A stretch of 11,414 nt of DNA from DATBHZ01 sp036557185 (GTDB taxonomy: Bacteria; Actinomycetota; Acidimicrobiia; IMCC26256; JAENVU01): positions 1 through 11,414 of the forward strand of contig DATBHZ010000170.1 in the NCBI GenBank assembly GCA_036557185.1, read 5' to 3'. The notes beneath the pieces are model-generated. The model did not search any database. It had not been told where the DNA came from and worked only from the letters and a program-made list of their open reading frames with translations. Both the position numbers and the translations under genes were made by a program. Positions 5,275-11,414 of the stretch are shown here, one piece after another. The stretch's first letter is position 1; each line of letters opens with the position of its first letter.

Positions 5275-6720
5275 GTGAGCTCAGGTGACGTCACGAACCA
5301 GGCGGCGACCGGCTCGAGCGGTCGGCTCGACCGAGGGACCGTGCTCGCGCTCGTCGCGATGGGCCTCGGCGTGTTCGTCATCGCGAACGACTTCACCGCG
5401 CTCAGCGTCGCCCTCCCGAAGATCGAATCCGGCCTCAGCACCGACCTGACGACGTCGCAGTGGGTGATCAACGGGTACGCGTTGGTCTTCGGTGTGCTGA
5501 TCGTGACGGGTGGTCGCATCGCCGACCTGTTCGGGCGCAAGCGCGTCTTCATGCTCGGCGCGGCGATCTTCGCGGTGTTCTCCGTGCTCGGAGGCCTCTC
5601 CCCCAACGTCGCTGTGCTGATCACCTGCAGGGCGCTGATGGGGATCGGCGGCGCCATGATGTGGCCCGCGATCCTCGGGATGACCTATGCGATCCTCCCG
5701 GAGGACAAGGCCGGCCTCGCGGGCGGGATCATCCTCGGCGTCGCCGGGTTCGGCAACGCGGTGGGGCCGATGTTCGGCGGCTTCCTCACCGACGTGTTCA
5801 GCTGGCGCTGGATCTTCTTCGTGAACCTGCCGATCGCACTGTTCGCGATGTTCGTGACTTCCCGGGAGGTCACCGAGAGCCAGGACCAGGCGGCGGACCA
5901 CCACATCGACTATCTCGGCGTCGCCACCGTCTCCATCGGGTTGACGGCGCTGCTGGTGGCGCTCGACCAAGGAACCGATGCAGGGTTCGGCAGTCCGGGG
6001 ATCATCGGACTGTTCGCCGTCTCCGGCGTGCTCCTCGTCGCCTTCGCCTTGATCGAGATGCGCGTCGGCGTCGCGGCACTCGTCCCGAGGGACGTGCTCG
6101 AGAACCGAGTGTTCGTCACGGCATGCCTGAGCGTGCTCATGATGTCCGCGATCTTCTTTTCCGCCTTGCTCTACCTTCCGCAGTTCATGACGAAGGTGCT
6201 GGGCTATTCGGCGGTGCGGTCGGGCGCCGGGCTGCTGCCGATGATGGGCGTGTTCGCGGTGACGTCCTTCGTCGCCGGATCGCTCTACGACCGGCTCGGC
6301 CCGAGACTGATCGTCTCGGTCGGTGCGGCGTGCCTCGGGATCGGCATCTTCATGCTCTCGTTCCTGGACAGCAGCTCGACCTACGCGTCGCTCGTGCCCG
6401 GCATGGTGGTGCTCGGCATCGGCGTCGGACTCTTCTACTCGTCGATCACCACGGCCGCGGTGACCGCGCTCGATCCGTCGCGCTCGAGCCTCGCAGGAGG
6501 CATCGTCTACATGTGCCAGATCGCGGGTGGTGCCGTCGGTCTCGGGGTCAACACCGCGATCGTCGCGTCGGCATCGAGCCTCGCATCCGGCATCAGCACG
6601 GCGTTCCTGGTCGACGCCGTCCTCGCGCTCATCGGCTTCGTCGTGGCCGTGCTCTTCATCGGCGTTCCGGATCACGCGGCCAAGCGCCATCGGGTGCACT
6701 GGCATCGCGCGCACGCGTAG
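5275..6720 (+). CDS. DHA2-family MFS exporter, 14 TM segments (EmrB/QacA type)
   Basis: This is a 481-residue membrane protein with 14 hydrophobic segments, from about 21-40 to 442-464, the count typical of DHA2 proton-driven drug exporters. A motif resembling D1 (ANDFTALSVALP) ends TM1 with an acidic Asp39. Motif A follows TM2 (GRIADLFGRKR, 80-90). The antiporter motif C in TM5 is GVAGFGNAVGPMFGG (155-169). The C-terminal tail is rich in His and Arg (466-480). It probably exports a hydrophobic or cationic compound across the cytoplasmic membrane; the actual substrate is unknown. The GTG start at 5275 is chosen for its GGAG site and because the preceding in-frame stretch is Arg/Pro-rich with no family features. 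A lipoprotein hydrolase starts 25 bp after its stop on the same strand, so the two are probably one operon. Confidence 0.92.
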   Translation: MSSGDVTNQAATGSSGRLDRGTVLALVAMGLGVFVIANDFTALSVALPKIESGLSTDLTTSQWVINGYALVFGVLIVTGGRIADLFGRKRVFMLGAAIFAVFSVLGGLSPNVAVLITCRALMGIGGAMMWPAILGMTYAILPEDKAGLAGGIILGVAGFGNAVGPMFGGFLTDVFSWRWIFFVNLPIALFAMFVTSREVTESQDQAADHHIDYLGVATVSIGLTALLVALDQGTDAGFGSPGIIGLFAVSGVLLVAFALIEMRVGVAALVPRDVLENRVFVTACLSVLMMSAIFFSALLYLPQFMTKVLGYSAVRSGAGLLPMMGVFAVTSFVAGSLYDRLGPRLIVSVGAACLGIGIFMLSFLDSSSTYASLVPGMVVLGIGVGLFYSSITTAAVTALDPSRSSLAGGIVYMCQIAGGAVGLGVNTAIVASASSLASGISTAFLVDAVLALIGFVVAVLFIGVPDHAAKRHRVHWHRAHA

Positions 6721-6745
6721 CGCGACGAGCCTCGACACAGTCTTG

Positions 6746-7738
6746 ATGCCCCCACGCAAGGCCGCGGCGGTCCTGACCACGCTGGTGCTCGCTTGCGTGC
6801 TCGCGGCGTGCGGATCGTCGTCGGCGCAGCCACACGCCGCGGGGCCCGGGGGCCCGTTCGCGGTCGGGAAGCTCACGACGACCTTCGTCGACGCGAACCG
6901 CTCCACCCCTGCGCTCGGGAAGTTCCCCGGAGCCCCGACCCGCACGCTGCCGACCATCGTCCTCTACCCCGCGTCCGGTGCCGCCGGCGGGAAGGACGAG
7001 ACGAACGCCGCACCCGATCGAAAGTACGGCCCGTATCCGCTCGTGGTGTTCGCACACGGCAACGGCTCGAACGGGAGCGAGATGGAGCACATCGTGCGCG
7101 ACTGGGTCGCCCACGGCTACGTCGTGGCGCTCCCGACGTTCCCCGTATCGCGCAAGCCCTACGGCGAGTTCCAGGACTACACCGACCAGCCCGGCGACGT
7201 CTCGTTCGTCATCACCAAGATGCTCGAGCTCAGCGCGATCCGCAGGAGCCGGATCAGCGGGGTCATCGATCCGAGCCGCATCGCGGTGGGCGGGCACTCG
7301 TTGGGCGCAATCACCGCGCTCAGCGTCAGTAACAACACGTGTTGTCGCGACGCTCGGATCAAGGCCGTCATCTCCGTCTCCGGCATCGAGCTCCCCTACC
7401 CAGGCGGGAAGTACGAGTACACGAACCCGCCGACGTTCCTCGCGATCCACGGGACCGCCGACAAGACGGTTCCGTACGTCGACGGGCACATCAGCTACGA
7501 GCACGCGGTCGCGCCGAAGTTCTTCCTGACCTTGCGGGGTGCGCCGCACGGCGTGTTCGTCGACCCATGGATGCCGGTGATCGACCGCACGGTCCAGCAC
7601 GTCCTCGACGCCAACTTCAGCCCTTCGCCAGCGGTGCGCGCCGCGGCGCTTCGTGGGCTGCCCCGGGACGGCAACCGGGCGGGCGTCGCCACGCTCACCG
7701 TCACGCTCCGGAGCCCCGTTTCCACAGCTCATCCTTGA
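6746..7738 (+). CDS. Lipoprotein alpha/beta-hydrolase (PAF-acetylhydrolase/dienelactone-hydrolase-like)
   Basis: The protein has 330 residues. A signal sequence ends in VLAAC with Cys22 as the lipid anchor, so it should face outward from the membrane. The hydrolase core shows the oxyanion strand VVFAHGNGSNG (100-110), nucleophile Ser185 in GGHSLGA, acid Asp239 in HGTADKTVPY, and His268 in GAPHGVF. This layout is shared by PAF-acetylhydrolase-like, chlorophyllase-like and dienelactone-hydrolase-like secreted esterases. A neighbouring Cys199-Cys200 pair is unusual and could form disulfides outside the cell. The ATG at 6746 is chosen for the lipoprotein signal; no clear ribosome site precedes it, and coupling to the exporter 25 bp upstream is plausible. 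The physiological ester substrate cannot be read from sequence. The C-terminal tail (about 291-330) lies beyond the fold and is Ala/Arg-rich. Confidence 0.87.
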   Translation: MPPRKAAAVLTTLVLACVLAACGSSSAQPHAAGPGGPFAVGKLTTTFVDANRSTPALGKFPGAPTRTLPTIVLYPASGAAGGKDETNAAPDRKYGPYPLVVFAHGNGSNGSEMEHIVRDWVAHGYVVALPTFPVSRKPYGEFQDYTDQPGDVSFVITKMLELSAIRRSRISGVIDPSRIAVGGHSLGAITALSVSNNTCCRDARIKAVISVSGIELPYPGGKYEYTNPPTFLAIHGTADKTVPYVDGHISYEHAVAPKFFLTLRGAPHGVFVDPWMPVIDRTVQHVLDANFSPSPAVRAAALRGLPRDGNRAGVATLTVTLRSPVSTAHP

Positions 7739-7764
7739 CACGTGACCAAATAGTCACCTAATCT
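7735..7764 (+). promoter_or_regulatory. Near-consensus promoter of the ArsR-SRPBCC/esterase operon
   Basis: A perfect TTGACA (7735-7740), an 18-bp spacer and TAATCT (7759-7764) are present, and the -10 ends 5 nt before GTG 7770. The -35 starts within the last codons of the upstream hydrolase gene. No Shine-Dalgarno sequence fits the GTG, which supports a leaderless mRNA. Confidence 0.75.
7742..7757 (+). promoter_or_regulatory. Candidate ArsR operator filling the promoter spacer
   Basis: GTGAC (7742-7746) and GTCAC (7753-7757) are a perfect inverted repeat around CAAATA. It lies entirely between the -35 and -10 boxes. A repressor bound here would exclude RNA polymerase. The adjacent gene encodes an ArsR-type repressor, so autoregulation is the natural reading. 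Confidence 0.6.
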
Positions 7765-7769
7765 CGGGT

Positions 7770-8519
7770 GTGGACGACGTGTTCAAGGCGCTGGCCGACC
7801 CGACCCGACGGTCCTTGCTCGACGAGCTCTTCCGCCGGGACGGCCAGACGCTGAGCGAGCTCGACGCCCGCATACCGATGACGCGCTTCGGCGTGATGAA
7901 GCACTTGAAGCAGCTCGAAGAGGCCGGTCTCGTGGTGACGCGGCGGCGCGGGCGGGAGAAGCTCCACTACCTCAACCCCGTACCGATCCGTCTCGTGCAC
8001 GACCGATGGGTCAGCAAGTACGCAGAACCGTGGACCAGTGCGCTCAGCGAGCTCAAGCAACGACTGGAGACACCCATGGAGAAGATCTTCGAGATCTACA
8101 TCCGCACCACGCCCGAACGCCTTTGGGAGGCGATCACGGACCCCGAGATCCGCGCGAAGTACAACTTCGGCGCCGGCGTCAGCTCGGACTGGACGCCGGG
8201 CGCGCGGCTCCAGCTCGGCACTCCCGACGGCATGCTGCTCGGCGACGGCGAGATCCTCGAGGTCGATCCCCCGCGCAAGCTGGTCCACACGATGGTGGCG
8301 CAGTGGAGCGACGACGTGAAGGCCGAGGGCCCGTCGCGCGTGACTTGGGAGATCGAGCCGATCGAGGACTCTTGCCGTCTTGTCGTCACGCACGATCAGC
8401 TTCGCGAAGGCGCGAACGACCAGCTCTACGGCGGCTGGCCGATGATCCTCTCGGGTCTCAAGACCTGGCTCGAGACCGGTGAGCTCCTCACCACGCCCGG
8501 GTCGCTGATGTACACCTGA
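7770..8519 (+). CDS. ArsR-SRPBCC (AHSA1-like) fusion regulator
   Basis: The protein has 249 residues in two parts. Residues 1-95 are an ArsR winged helix: the hallmark FKALADPTRRSLLDEL (5-20), recognition region about 35-54 (IPMTRFGVMKHLKQLEEAGL), and wing TRRRGREKLHYLNP (57-70). There are no cysteines in this part, hence no metal site. Residues about 103-240 are an SRPBCC/AHSA1 (START-like) domain, beginning IFEIYIRTTPERLWEAITDP and with DGEILEVDPPRKLVHT (159-174). These domains bind hydrophobic ligands in a deep pocket. Fused ArsR-SRPBCC proteins are known in databases, usually annotated only by domain. The likely role is a one-component repressor whose SRPBCC half senses a lipid-like or aromatic compound (inference). 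The GTG start fits the leaderless promoter. An internal GGAG and ATG at the domain border (Met103) might also yield the SRPBCC half alone. The esterase gene starts 6 nt after its stop. Confidence 0.92.
   Translation: MDDVFKALADPTRRSLLDELFRRDGQTLSELDARIPMTRFGVMKHLKQLEEAGLVVTRRRGREKLHYLNPVPIRLVHDRWVSKYAEPWTSALSELKQRLETPMEKIFEIYIRTTPERLWEAITDPEIRAKYNFGAGVSSDWTPGARLQLGTPDGMLLGDGEILEVDPPRKLVHTMVAQWSDDVKAEGPSRVTWEIEPIEDSCRLVVTHDQLREGANDQLYGGWPMILSGLKTWLETGELLTTPGSLMYT
8066..8078 (+). promoter_or_regulatory. Possible internal ribosome site and start at the ArsR/SRPBCC border
   Basis: GGAG (8066-8069) is 6 nt before an in-frame ATG (8076-8078) that encodes Met103, exactly where the SRPBCC domain begins (MEKIFEIYI). 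Initiation here would make a separate 147-residue SRPBCC protein. Alternatively it is a relic of a former two-gene arrangement. Confidence 0.4.
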
Positions 8520-8525
8520 GCTCGC

Positions 8526-9476
8526 ATGAGGCACCGGGAGCTCGTCGTCGGAGCGATCGCCGCGCTGACACTCGTCGCAGCGTGCTCCTCCGGGGGCACG
8601 TCGACGACGAGCTCCGGTGCACATTCGAGCACGGGCGCCGCAGAGGCGTCGCGCCCCTCCCCCGGATGCAGCGCGAACGGCAAGGCCACCGTGCGAAGCG
8701 GTAACGCGACGATCGAGGTTGCCGGCGCCCGTCGCTCCTATCTCCTGCAGGTACCGAGATCAACGAGGCCGCATCATCCGGCGCCGCTGATTCTGCAGTT
8801 CCACGGGTACGCCAGCGACGGACCGCGGTTCGATCAGCTGACCCAGCTGGGTGCACGCGGAACCGCGCAGGGCTCATACGTCGCGAGTCCGACGGGCTCC
8901 AACCAGACATGGCAGTTCGCACCGCACGGCACCGACGCCCGATTCGTCGACGCGCTCGTCGACCGGGTGGAGCGATCCGCGTGCATCGATCTGAACCGTG
9001 TCTCGGCGACCGGGTTCTCGGCGGGTGCCGCCTTCACGCTGTTCTACGCGTGCGCGCGCCAGGACAGCATCGATGCCATCGCCACCATCGCCGTCGAGTT
9101 CCAGCTCGGCTGCAAGCAACCGATGCCGATCCTGGCGTTCCACGGCACGAAGGATCCGGCGGTCCCGTACGTGAACGGCGCGATCGGCGCGTCGCTGCCC
9201 GGTACGAGAGTGCGCGGCACCGAGCTCAACATGTCGGACTGGGCGCGCTTGAACGCTTGCAAACCCGCGCCGGCCACGACTCGGATCGGCGCCGAGGTCA
9301 CGCGCGAGACCTGGTCCCGATGCACAAAGAACGCCGACACGGTCCTCTATCGCATCGAGGGAGGCGGCCACGCGTGGCCCGGCGCGCCACCGAACGGAGC
9401 CGGCTTGACCACCGAGCAGGTGAGCGCGACGAACAAGATCCTCGCGTTCTTCCGCAACCACGCGCTCGGCCGCTAG
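8526..9476 (+). CDS. LpqC-like lipoprotein esterase (PHB-depolymerase/CE1-like)
   Basis: The protein has 316 residues. A signal peptide ends in LVAAC with Cys20 as the lipidation site, followed by a Gly/Ser/Thr-rich linker (about 21-45). The catalytic domain shows LILQFHGYASDG (oxyanion region, 88-99), nucleophile Ser165 in GFSAGAA, Asp210 in HGTKDPAVPY, and His282 in GGGHAWPG. This matches the LpqC, feruloyl-esterase and PHB-depolymerase group of alpha/beta-hydrolases. Cysteines at 153, 176, 196, 245 and 266 suggest disulfides in an exported protein. It probably cleaves an ester outside the membrane; the substrate is unknown. The gene begins 6 nt after the ArsR-SRPBCC stop with only a weak GAG nearby, so it is almost certainly in that operon and under its repressor. 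Its stop shares a CTAG with the convergent permease gene. Confidence 0.9.
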   Translation: MRHRELVVGAIAALTLVAACSSGGTSTTSSGAHSSTGAAEASRPSPGCSANGKATVRSGNATIEVAGARRSYLLQVPRSTRPHHPAPLILQFHGYASDGPRFDQLTQLGARGTAQGSYVASPTGSNQTWQFAPHGTDARFVDALVDRVERSACIDLNRVSATGFSAGAAFTLFYACARQDSIDAIATIAVEFQLGCKQPMPILAFHGTKDPAVPYVNGAIGASLPGTRVRGTELNMSDWARLNACKPAPATTRIGAEVTRETWSRCTKNADTVLYRIEGGGHAWPGAPPNGAGLTTEQVSATNKILAFFRNHALGR

Positions 9477-10258
9477 GCCCCTCCGGCCGCCTGCGGCTCC
9501 CACTTGAAGCGGCGGACGGCGACGAACAGCCCCACCGCTCCCCACACGAGGAGCCGCGTGACATCGGAGCCGTTGAAGCCGGTGCCGTGGAGCGCGACGC
9601 AGCGCTGGAGGCCGTCGGCGAGCGGTTGGAGGGGCAGCGCCTTGCCGATCGCCTGAAGCCATTGGGGCAGCTGCCAGATCGGGATGAAGACGCCCGATAT
9701 GAACGAGAGGATCACCGCGCTGAACGGCCCGATCGCCGACGCGGCATCCACGGTCGGTGTGAACGCGGTCATCGCAAGACCCAGCGTCGTGAAGGTCGCG
9801 GTGCCGAGCACCACGTAGGTGATCAGCGCCGGCATCGTCTCGACGCGCAGGTCAACCTTGAAGAAGATCGCGCCAAGCGCGAAGAGGACCACGACCATCA
9901 GGACGACGAGCGCGACCGACCGCAGCACGTGCGCACCGATGAACGTCCACGGCGGCATCGGCGTGCCGCGGAGACGTTTGAGCTGTCCCGCTTCGCGTTG
10001 TGTCGTGACCGCAACCGTCAACGACGAGAACGTCTGGAGCATGATTGCGTACGCGACGAGCCCGGCCGTGAAGAACGCAGCGATCCTGATCGAAGTATCG
10101 CCCAGCGCATGCGTGTCGGTGTGCGAGCCGAAGATGCCGTTGAAGAGCACGAGCAGGAACGCCGGGAACACGATCGTGAACACGACCGTCCGTACGTTGC
10201 GCGACGAGGTGATCAGCGCGTACTTGGTCTGGGCGAAGAGCATGCCGGCGTCAGCCAT
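9473..10258 (-). CDS. ABC-2 type exporter permease (DrrB-like)
   Basis: This is a 261-residue membrane protein with six likely membrane segments, at about 24-41, 58-80, 108-131, 143-165, 174-195 and 233-249. Between TM2 and TM3 lies the coupling-helix signature QREAGQLKRLRGTPMP (87-102), typical of ABC-2 permeases paired with a DrrA-type ATPase. It would form the channel of an exporter for a drug, lipid or natural product; the substrate is unknown. The start ATG overlaps the end of the ATPase gene by 8 bp (10251-10258), with GGAGAG 7 nt before it. The two genes are therefore translationally coupled. It converges with the esterase gene with no room for a terminator between them. Confidence 0.92.
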   Translation of the reverse strand: MADAGMLFAQTKYALITSSRNVRTVVFTIVFPAFLLVLFNGIFGSHTDTHALGDTSIRIAAFFTAGLVAYAIMLQTFSSLTVAVTTQREAGQLKRLRGTPMPPWTFIGAHVLRSVALVVLMVVVLFALGAIFFKVDLRVETMPALITYVVLGTATFTTLGLAMTAFTPTVDAASAIGPFSAVILSFISGVFIPIWQLPQWLQAIGKALPLQPLADGLQRCVALHGTGFNGSDVTRLLVWGAVGLFVAVRRFKWEPQAAGGA

Positions 10259-11162
10259 CCGTGCGCTCTCCGATCACGTTGAGGAACACCTCTTCGAGGT
10301 CGGGTCGCCTCGCCTCGAGGTCGTGCAGCGTGACGTTGCCGCGTTCCGCCCAGGCGAGCAGCTCCCCCAGGGTGCGTTGCGCATCCTTGGAGCGGAGCGT
10401 GACGCGCCCGGACGGGTCAGCGACGACCCCGTCGACCGGTAGCGACGCGCCGCGGTCCGGACCATCGAGGCGAAACGTGATCACCGTCTGCGACAGATCG
10501 CCGGCACCCAGCTCGTCGGGCTTGCCGAGTGCCGCGATCGTCCCTTTGCGCATGATCGCCACACGGTCCGCGAGGTTCTGGGCCTCGTCCATGTAGTGGG
10601 TCGTCAGGAGGACGGTCTTCCCGAGCCGGGCGAGGCCTTCGATCATCGACCAGGCGCCTCGCCGCGCCGCGGGGTCGAAGCCCGTGGTCGGCTCGTCGAG
10701 AAAGATCAGGTCCGGGTCCCCGATGAGAGCCACGCCGACGTCCGCGCGCCTGCGTTGACCGCCGGACAGGCGGCCGACGCGGTCGTCGCACTTTTCGCTC
10801 AAGCCGACGAGCTCGATCGTCGCGTCGACCGGTCGTGGGTGCGTGAAGAAGCTCGCGTACAGCGACATGGTCTCGCGAACGGTTAGCAGCGGATCGAGCT
10901 GACACTCCTGGAGCACGAGCCCGATCCGGTCGCGCCACTCGCGTGTCGGCTCCGCCGGATCGATCCCCAGCACACGCACATCGCCCGCGGTGCGCGTTCG
11001 GTAACCCTCGAGGATCTCGATCGTGGTCGTCTTGCCCGCGCCGTTGGCGCCCAAGAGTCCGAACACTTCGCCGTGCGCGATCTCGAAGTCGATTCCTTGC
11101 ACGACTTCGTGCTCGCCGTAGCGCTTGCGCAAGCCGCGCACCGAGATCGCAGGCTCGCTCAT
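10251..11162 (-). CDS. ABC exporter ATPase (DrrA-like)
   Basis: The protein has 303 residues. Motifs in order: Walker A GANGAGKT (38-45), Q-loop Gln85 (LVLQECQ), signature LSGGQRRR (132-139), Walker B LIFLDEP (152-158), and switch His189 (LTTHYMDEAQ). EILEGYR (49-55) after Walker A is common in drug and lipid exporters. A C-terminal extension (about 225-303) ends in RRPDLEEVFLNVIGERT, a feature of the DrrA/CcmA-like group. It supplies ATP-driven power to the permease encoded directly downstream, whose start it overlaps by 8 bp. Two nucleotide-binding and two membrane subunits are expected per transporter. The ATG at 11162 is the first start of the family sequence. It faces away from the tRNA-Arg gene across a 73-bp divergent gap. 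Confidence 0.95.
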   Translation of the reverse strand: MSEPAISVRGLRKRYGEHEVVQGIDFEIAHGEVFGLLGANGAGKTTTIEILEGYRTRTAGDVRVLGIDPAEPTREWRDRIGLVLQECQLDPLLTVRETMSLYASFFTHPRPVDATIELVGLSEKCDDRVGRLSGGQRRRADVGVALIGDPDLIFLDEPTTGFDPAARRGAWSMIEGLARLGKTVLLTTHYMDEAQNLADRVAIMRKGTIAALGKPDELGAGDLSQTVITFRLDGPDRGASLPVDGVVADPSGRVTLRSKDAQRTLGELLAWAERGNVTLHDLEARRPDLEEVFLNVIGERTDG

Positions 11163-11170
11163 CGGCTCAG

Positions 11171-11176
11171 ACGATA
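11171..11176 (-). promoter_or_regulatory. Candidate -10 box of the ABC exporter operon
   Basis: TATCGT on the minus strand ends 8 nt before the ATG at 11162, again suggesting a very short or absent leader. No good -35 is visible and no Shine-Dalgarno sequence precedes the ATG. Tentative. Confidence 0.3.
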
Positions 11177-11235
11177 TTCGCCAACGAGATCCTCCCGGTA
11201 GGTCGGCTTGCTACCCTTGCCATTCGCCTGGGCGA

Positions 11236-11309
11236 GCGCCCGTAGCTCAGTTGGATAGAGCAGCAGACTTCTAATCTGCGGGTCGGGGGTTCGAGTCCTC
11301 CCGGGCGCG
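11236..11309 (+). tRNA. tRNA-Arg (anticodon TCT), CCA not encoded
   Basis: The acceptor stem is GCGCCCG (11236-11242) with CGGGCGC (11302-11308). The D stem is GCTC/GAGC. The anticodon stem is GCAGA/TCTGC around CTTCTAA, with TCT at 11270-11272. The T arm is GGGGG-TTCGAGT-CCTCC with one G-T pair. The discriminator is G11309. The following bases are CGG, so CCA must be added after transcription. UCU reads AGA, a rare codon in GC-rich genomes. A -10-like TACCCT is at 11212-11217. Confidence 0.95.
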
Positions 11310-11340
11310 CGGGGCGGGGCCGATGCGCTCCACCCGGCAT

Positions 11341-11414
11341 GGTGGCCGTAGCTCAGTTGGCTAGAGCGCCTGGTTGTGGTCCAGGAGGTCGGGGGTTCGA
11401 AACCCCTCGGTCAC
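11341..11414 (+). tRNA. tRNA-His (anticodon GTG), 3' end cut by window edge
   Basis: The acceptor stem is GTGGCCG (11342-11348) with CGGTCAC (11408-11414), one G-T pair. G11341 is in place to be the extra G-1 of tRNA-His. The D stem is GCTC/GAGC. The anticodon stem is CCTGG/CCAGG around TTGTGGT, with GTG at 11376-11378. The T arm is GGGGG-TTCGAAA-CCCCT, its first position a G-T pair. The discriminator and 3' end lie beyond the window. It follows tRNA-Arg by 31 bp, probably in one transcript. Confidence 0.94.

Noticed and set aside
5281..6957. Long minus-strand open frame opposite the exporter
   Set aside because: The translation is His/Arg/Glu/Asp-rich, as expected antisense to GC-rich membrane codons. 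It has no recognisable family, while the plus strand encodes a clear 14-TM transporter.
8909..10282. Plus-strand open frame continuing from the esterase into the ABC permease region
   Set aside because: It is charged low-complexity sequence that runs across two convergent, clearly supported genes. It is a shadow frame.

Overview
The window is GC-rich (hand counts of about 71% in the transporter gene near 5.5-5.8 kb) and has the features of a high-GC actinobacterium. These include a hydrolase-cyclase fusion of the mycobacterial LipJ type, several lipobox lipoproteins with Ser/Thr-rich linkers, a DrrAB-like ABC exporter, and genes that appear to start right at the transcription start with no leader. 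Acidimicrobiia would fit, but the class is an inference. No phage, IS element, CRISPR array or rRNA is visible. Four tRNA genes are present: Pro-TGG, Gly-TCC, Arg-TCT, and His-GTG running off the right edge.

Layout. 1-141: tail of an unrecognised gene. 170-247: tRNA-Pro. 298-1629 (+): alpha/beta-hydrolase fused to a class III nucleotide cyclase. 3701-1643 (-): a short-chain dehydrogenase followed by a serine beta-lactamase-like lipoprotein. 3747-3820 (+): tRNA-Gly. 4035-5071 (+): an ArsR repressor coupled by an ATGA overlap to a DUF2071 protein, with lower GC than its surroundings (about 56% in 4681-4860). 5275-7738 (+): a 14-TM DHA2-type MFS exporter followed by a lipoprotein alpha/beta-hydrolase. 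7770-9476 (+): an ArsR-SRPBCC one-component regulator followed by an LpqC-like lipoprotein esterase. 11162-9473 (-): ABC exporter ATPase and permease, converging on the esterase so closely that the two stop codons share a CTAG. 11236-11414 (+): tRNA-Arg and tRNA-His.

How it works together. The region reads as small envelope and export modules rather than one pathway. Two are ArsR-controlled operons (ArsR-DUF2071 and ArsR/SRPBCC-esterase) whose promoters share one geometry: a perfect TTGACA, an 18-bp spacer carrying all or part of an inverted repeat, then a -10 box ending 5 nt before the start codon. That implies leaderless, autorepressed transcripts. Neither ArsR shows the metal-binding cysteine motif of classical ArsR proteins, so both probably sense something other than metal. 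In the second, the fused SRPBCC lipid/hydrophobe-binding domain is the obvious candidate sensor, and a well-placed internal ribosome site could also release that domain as a separate protein.

The best candidate for an under-described system is this sensor plus lipid-anchored esterase. The ArsR-DUF2071 cassette beside tRNA-Gly comes second.
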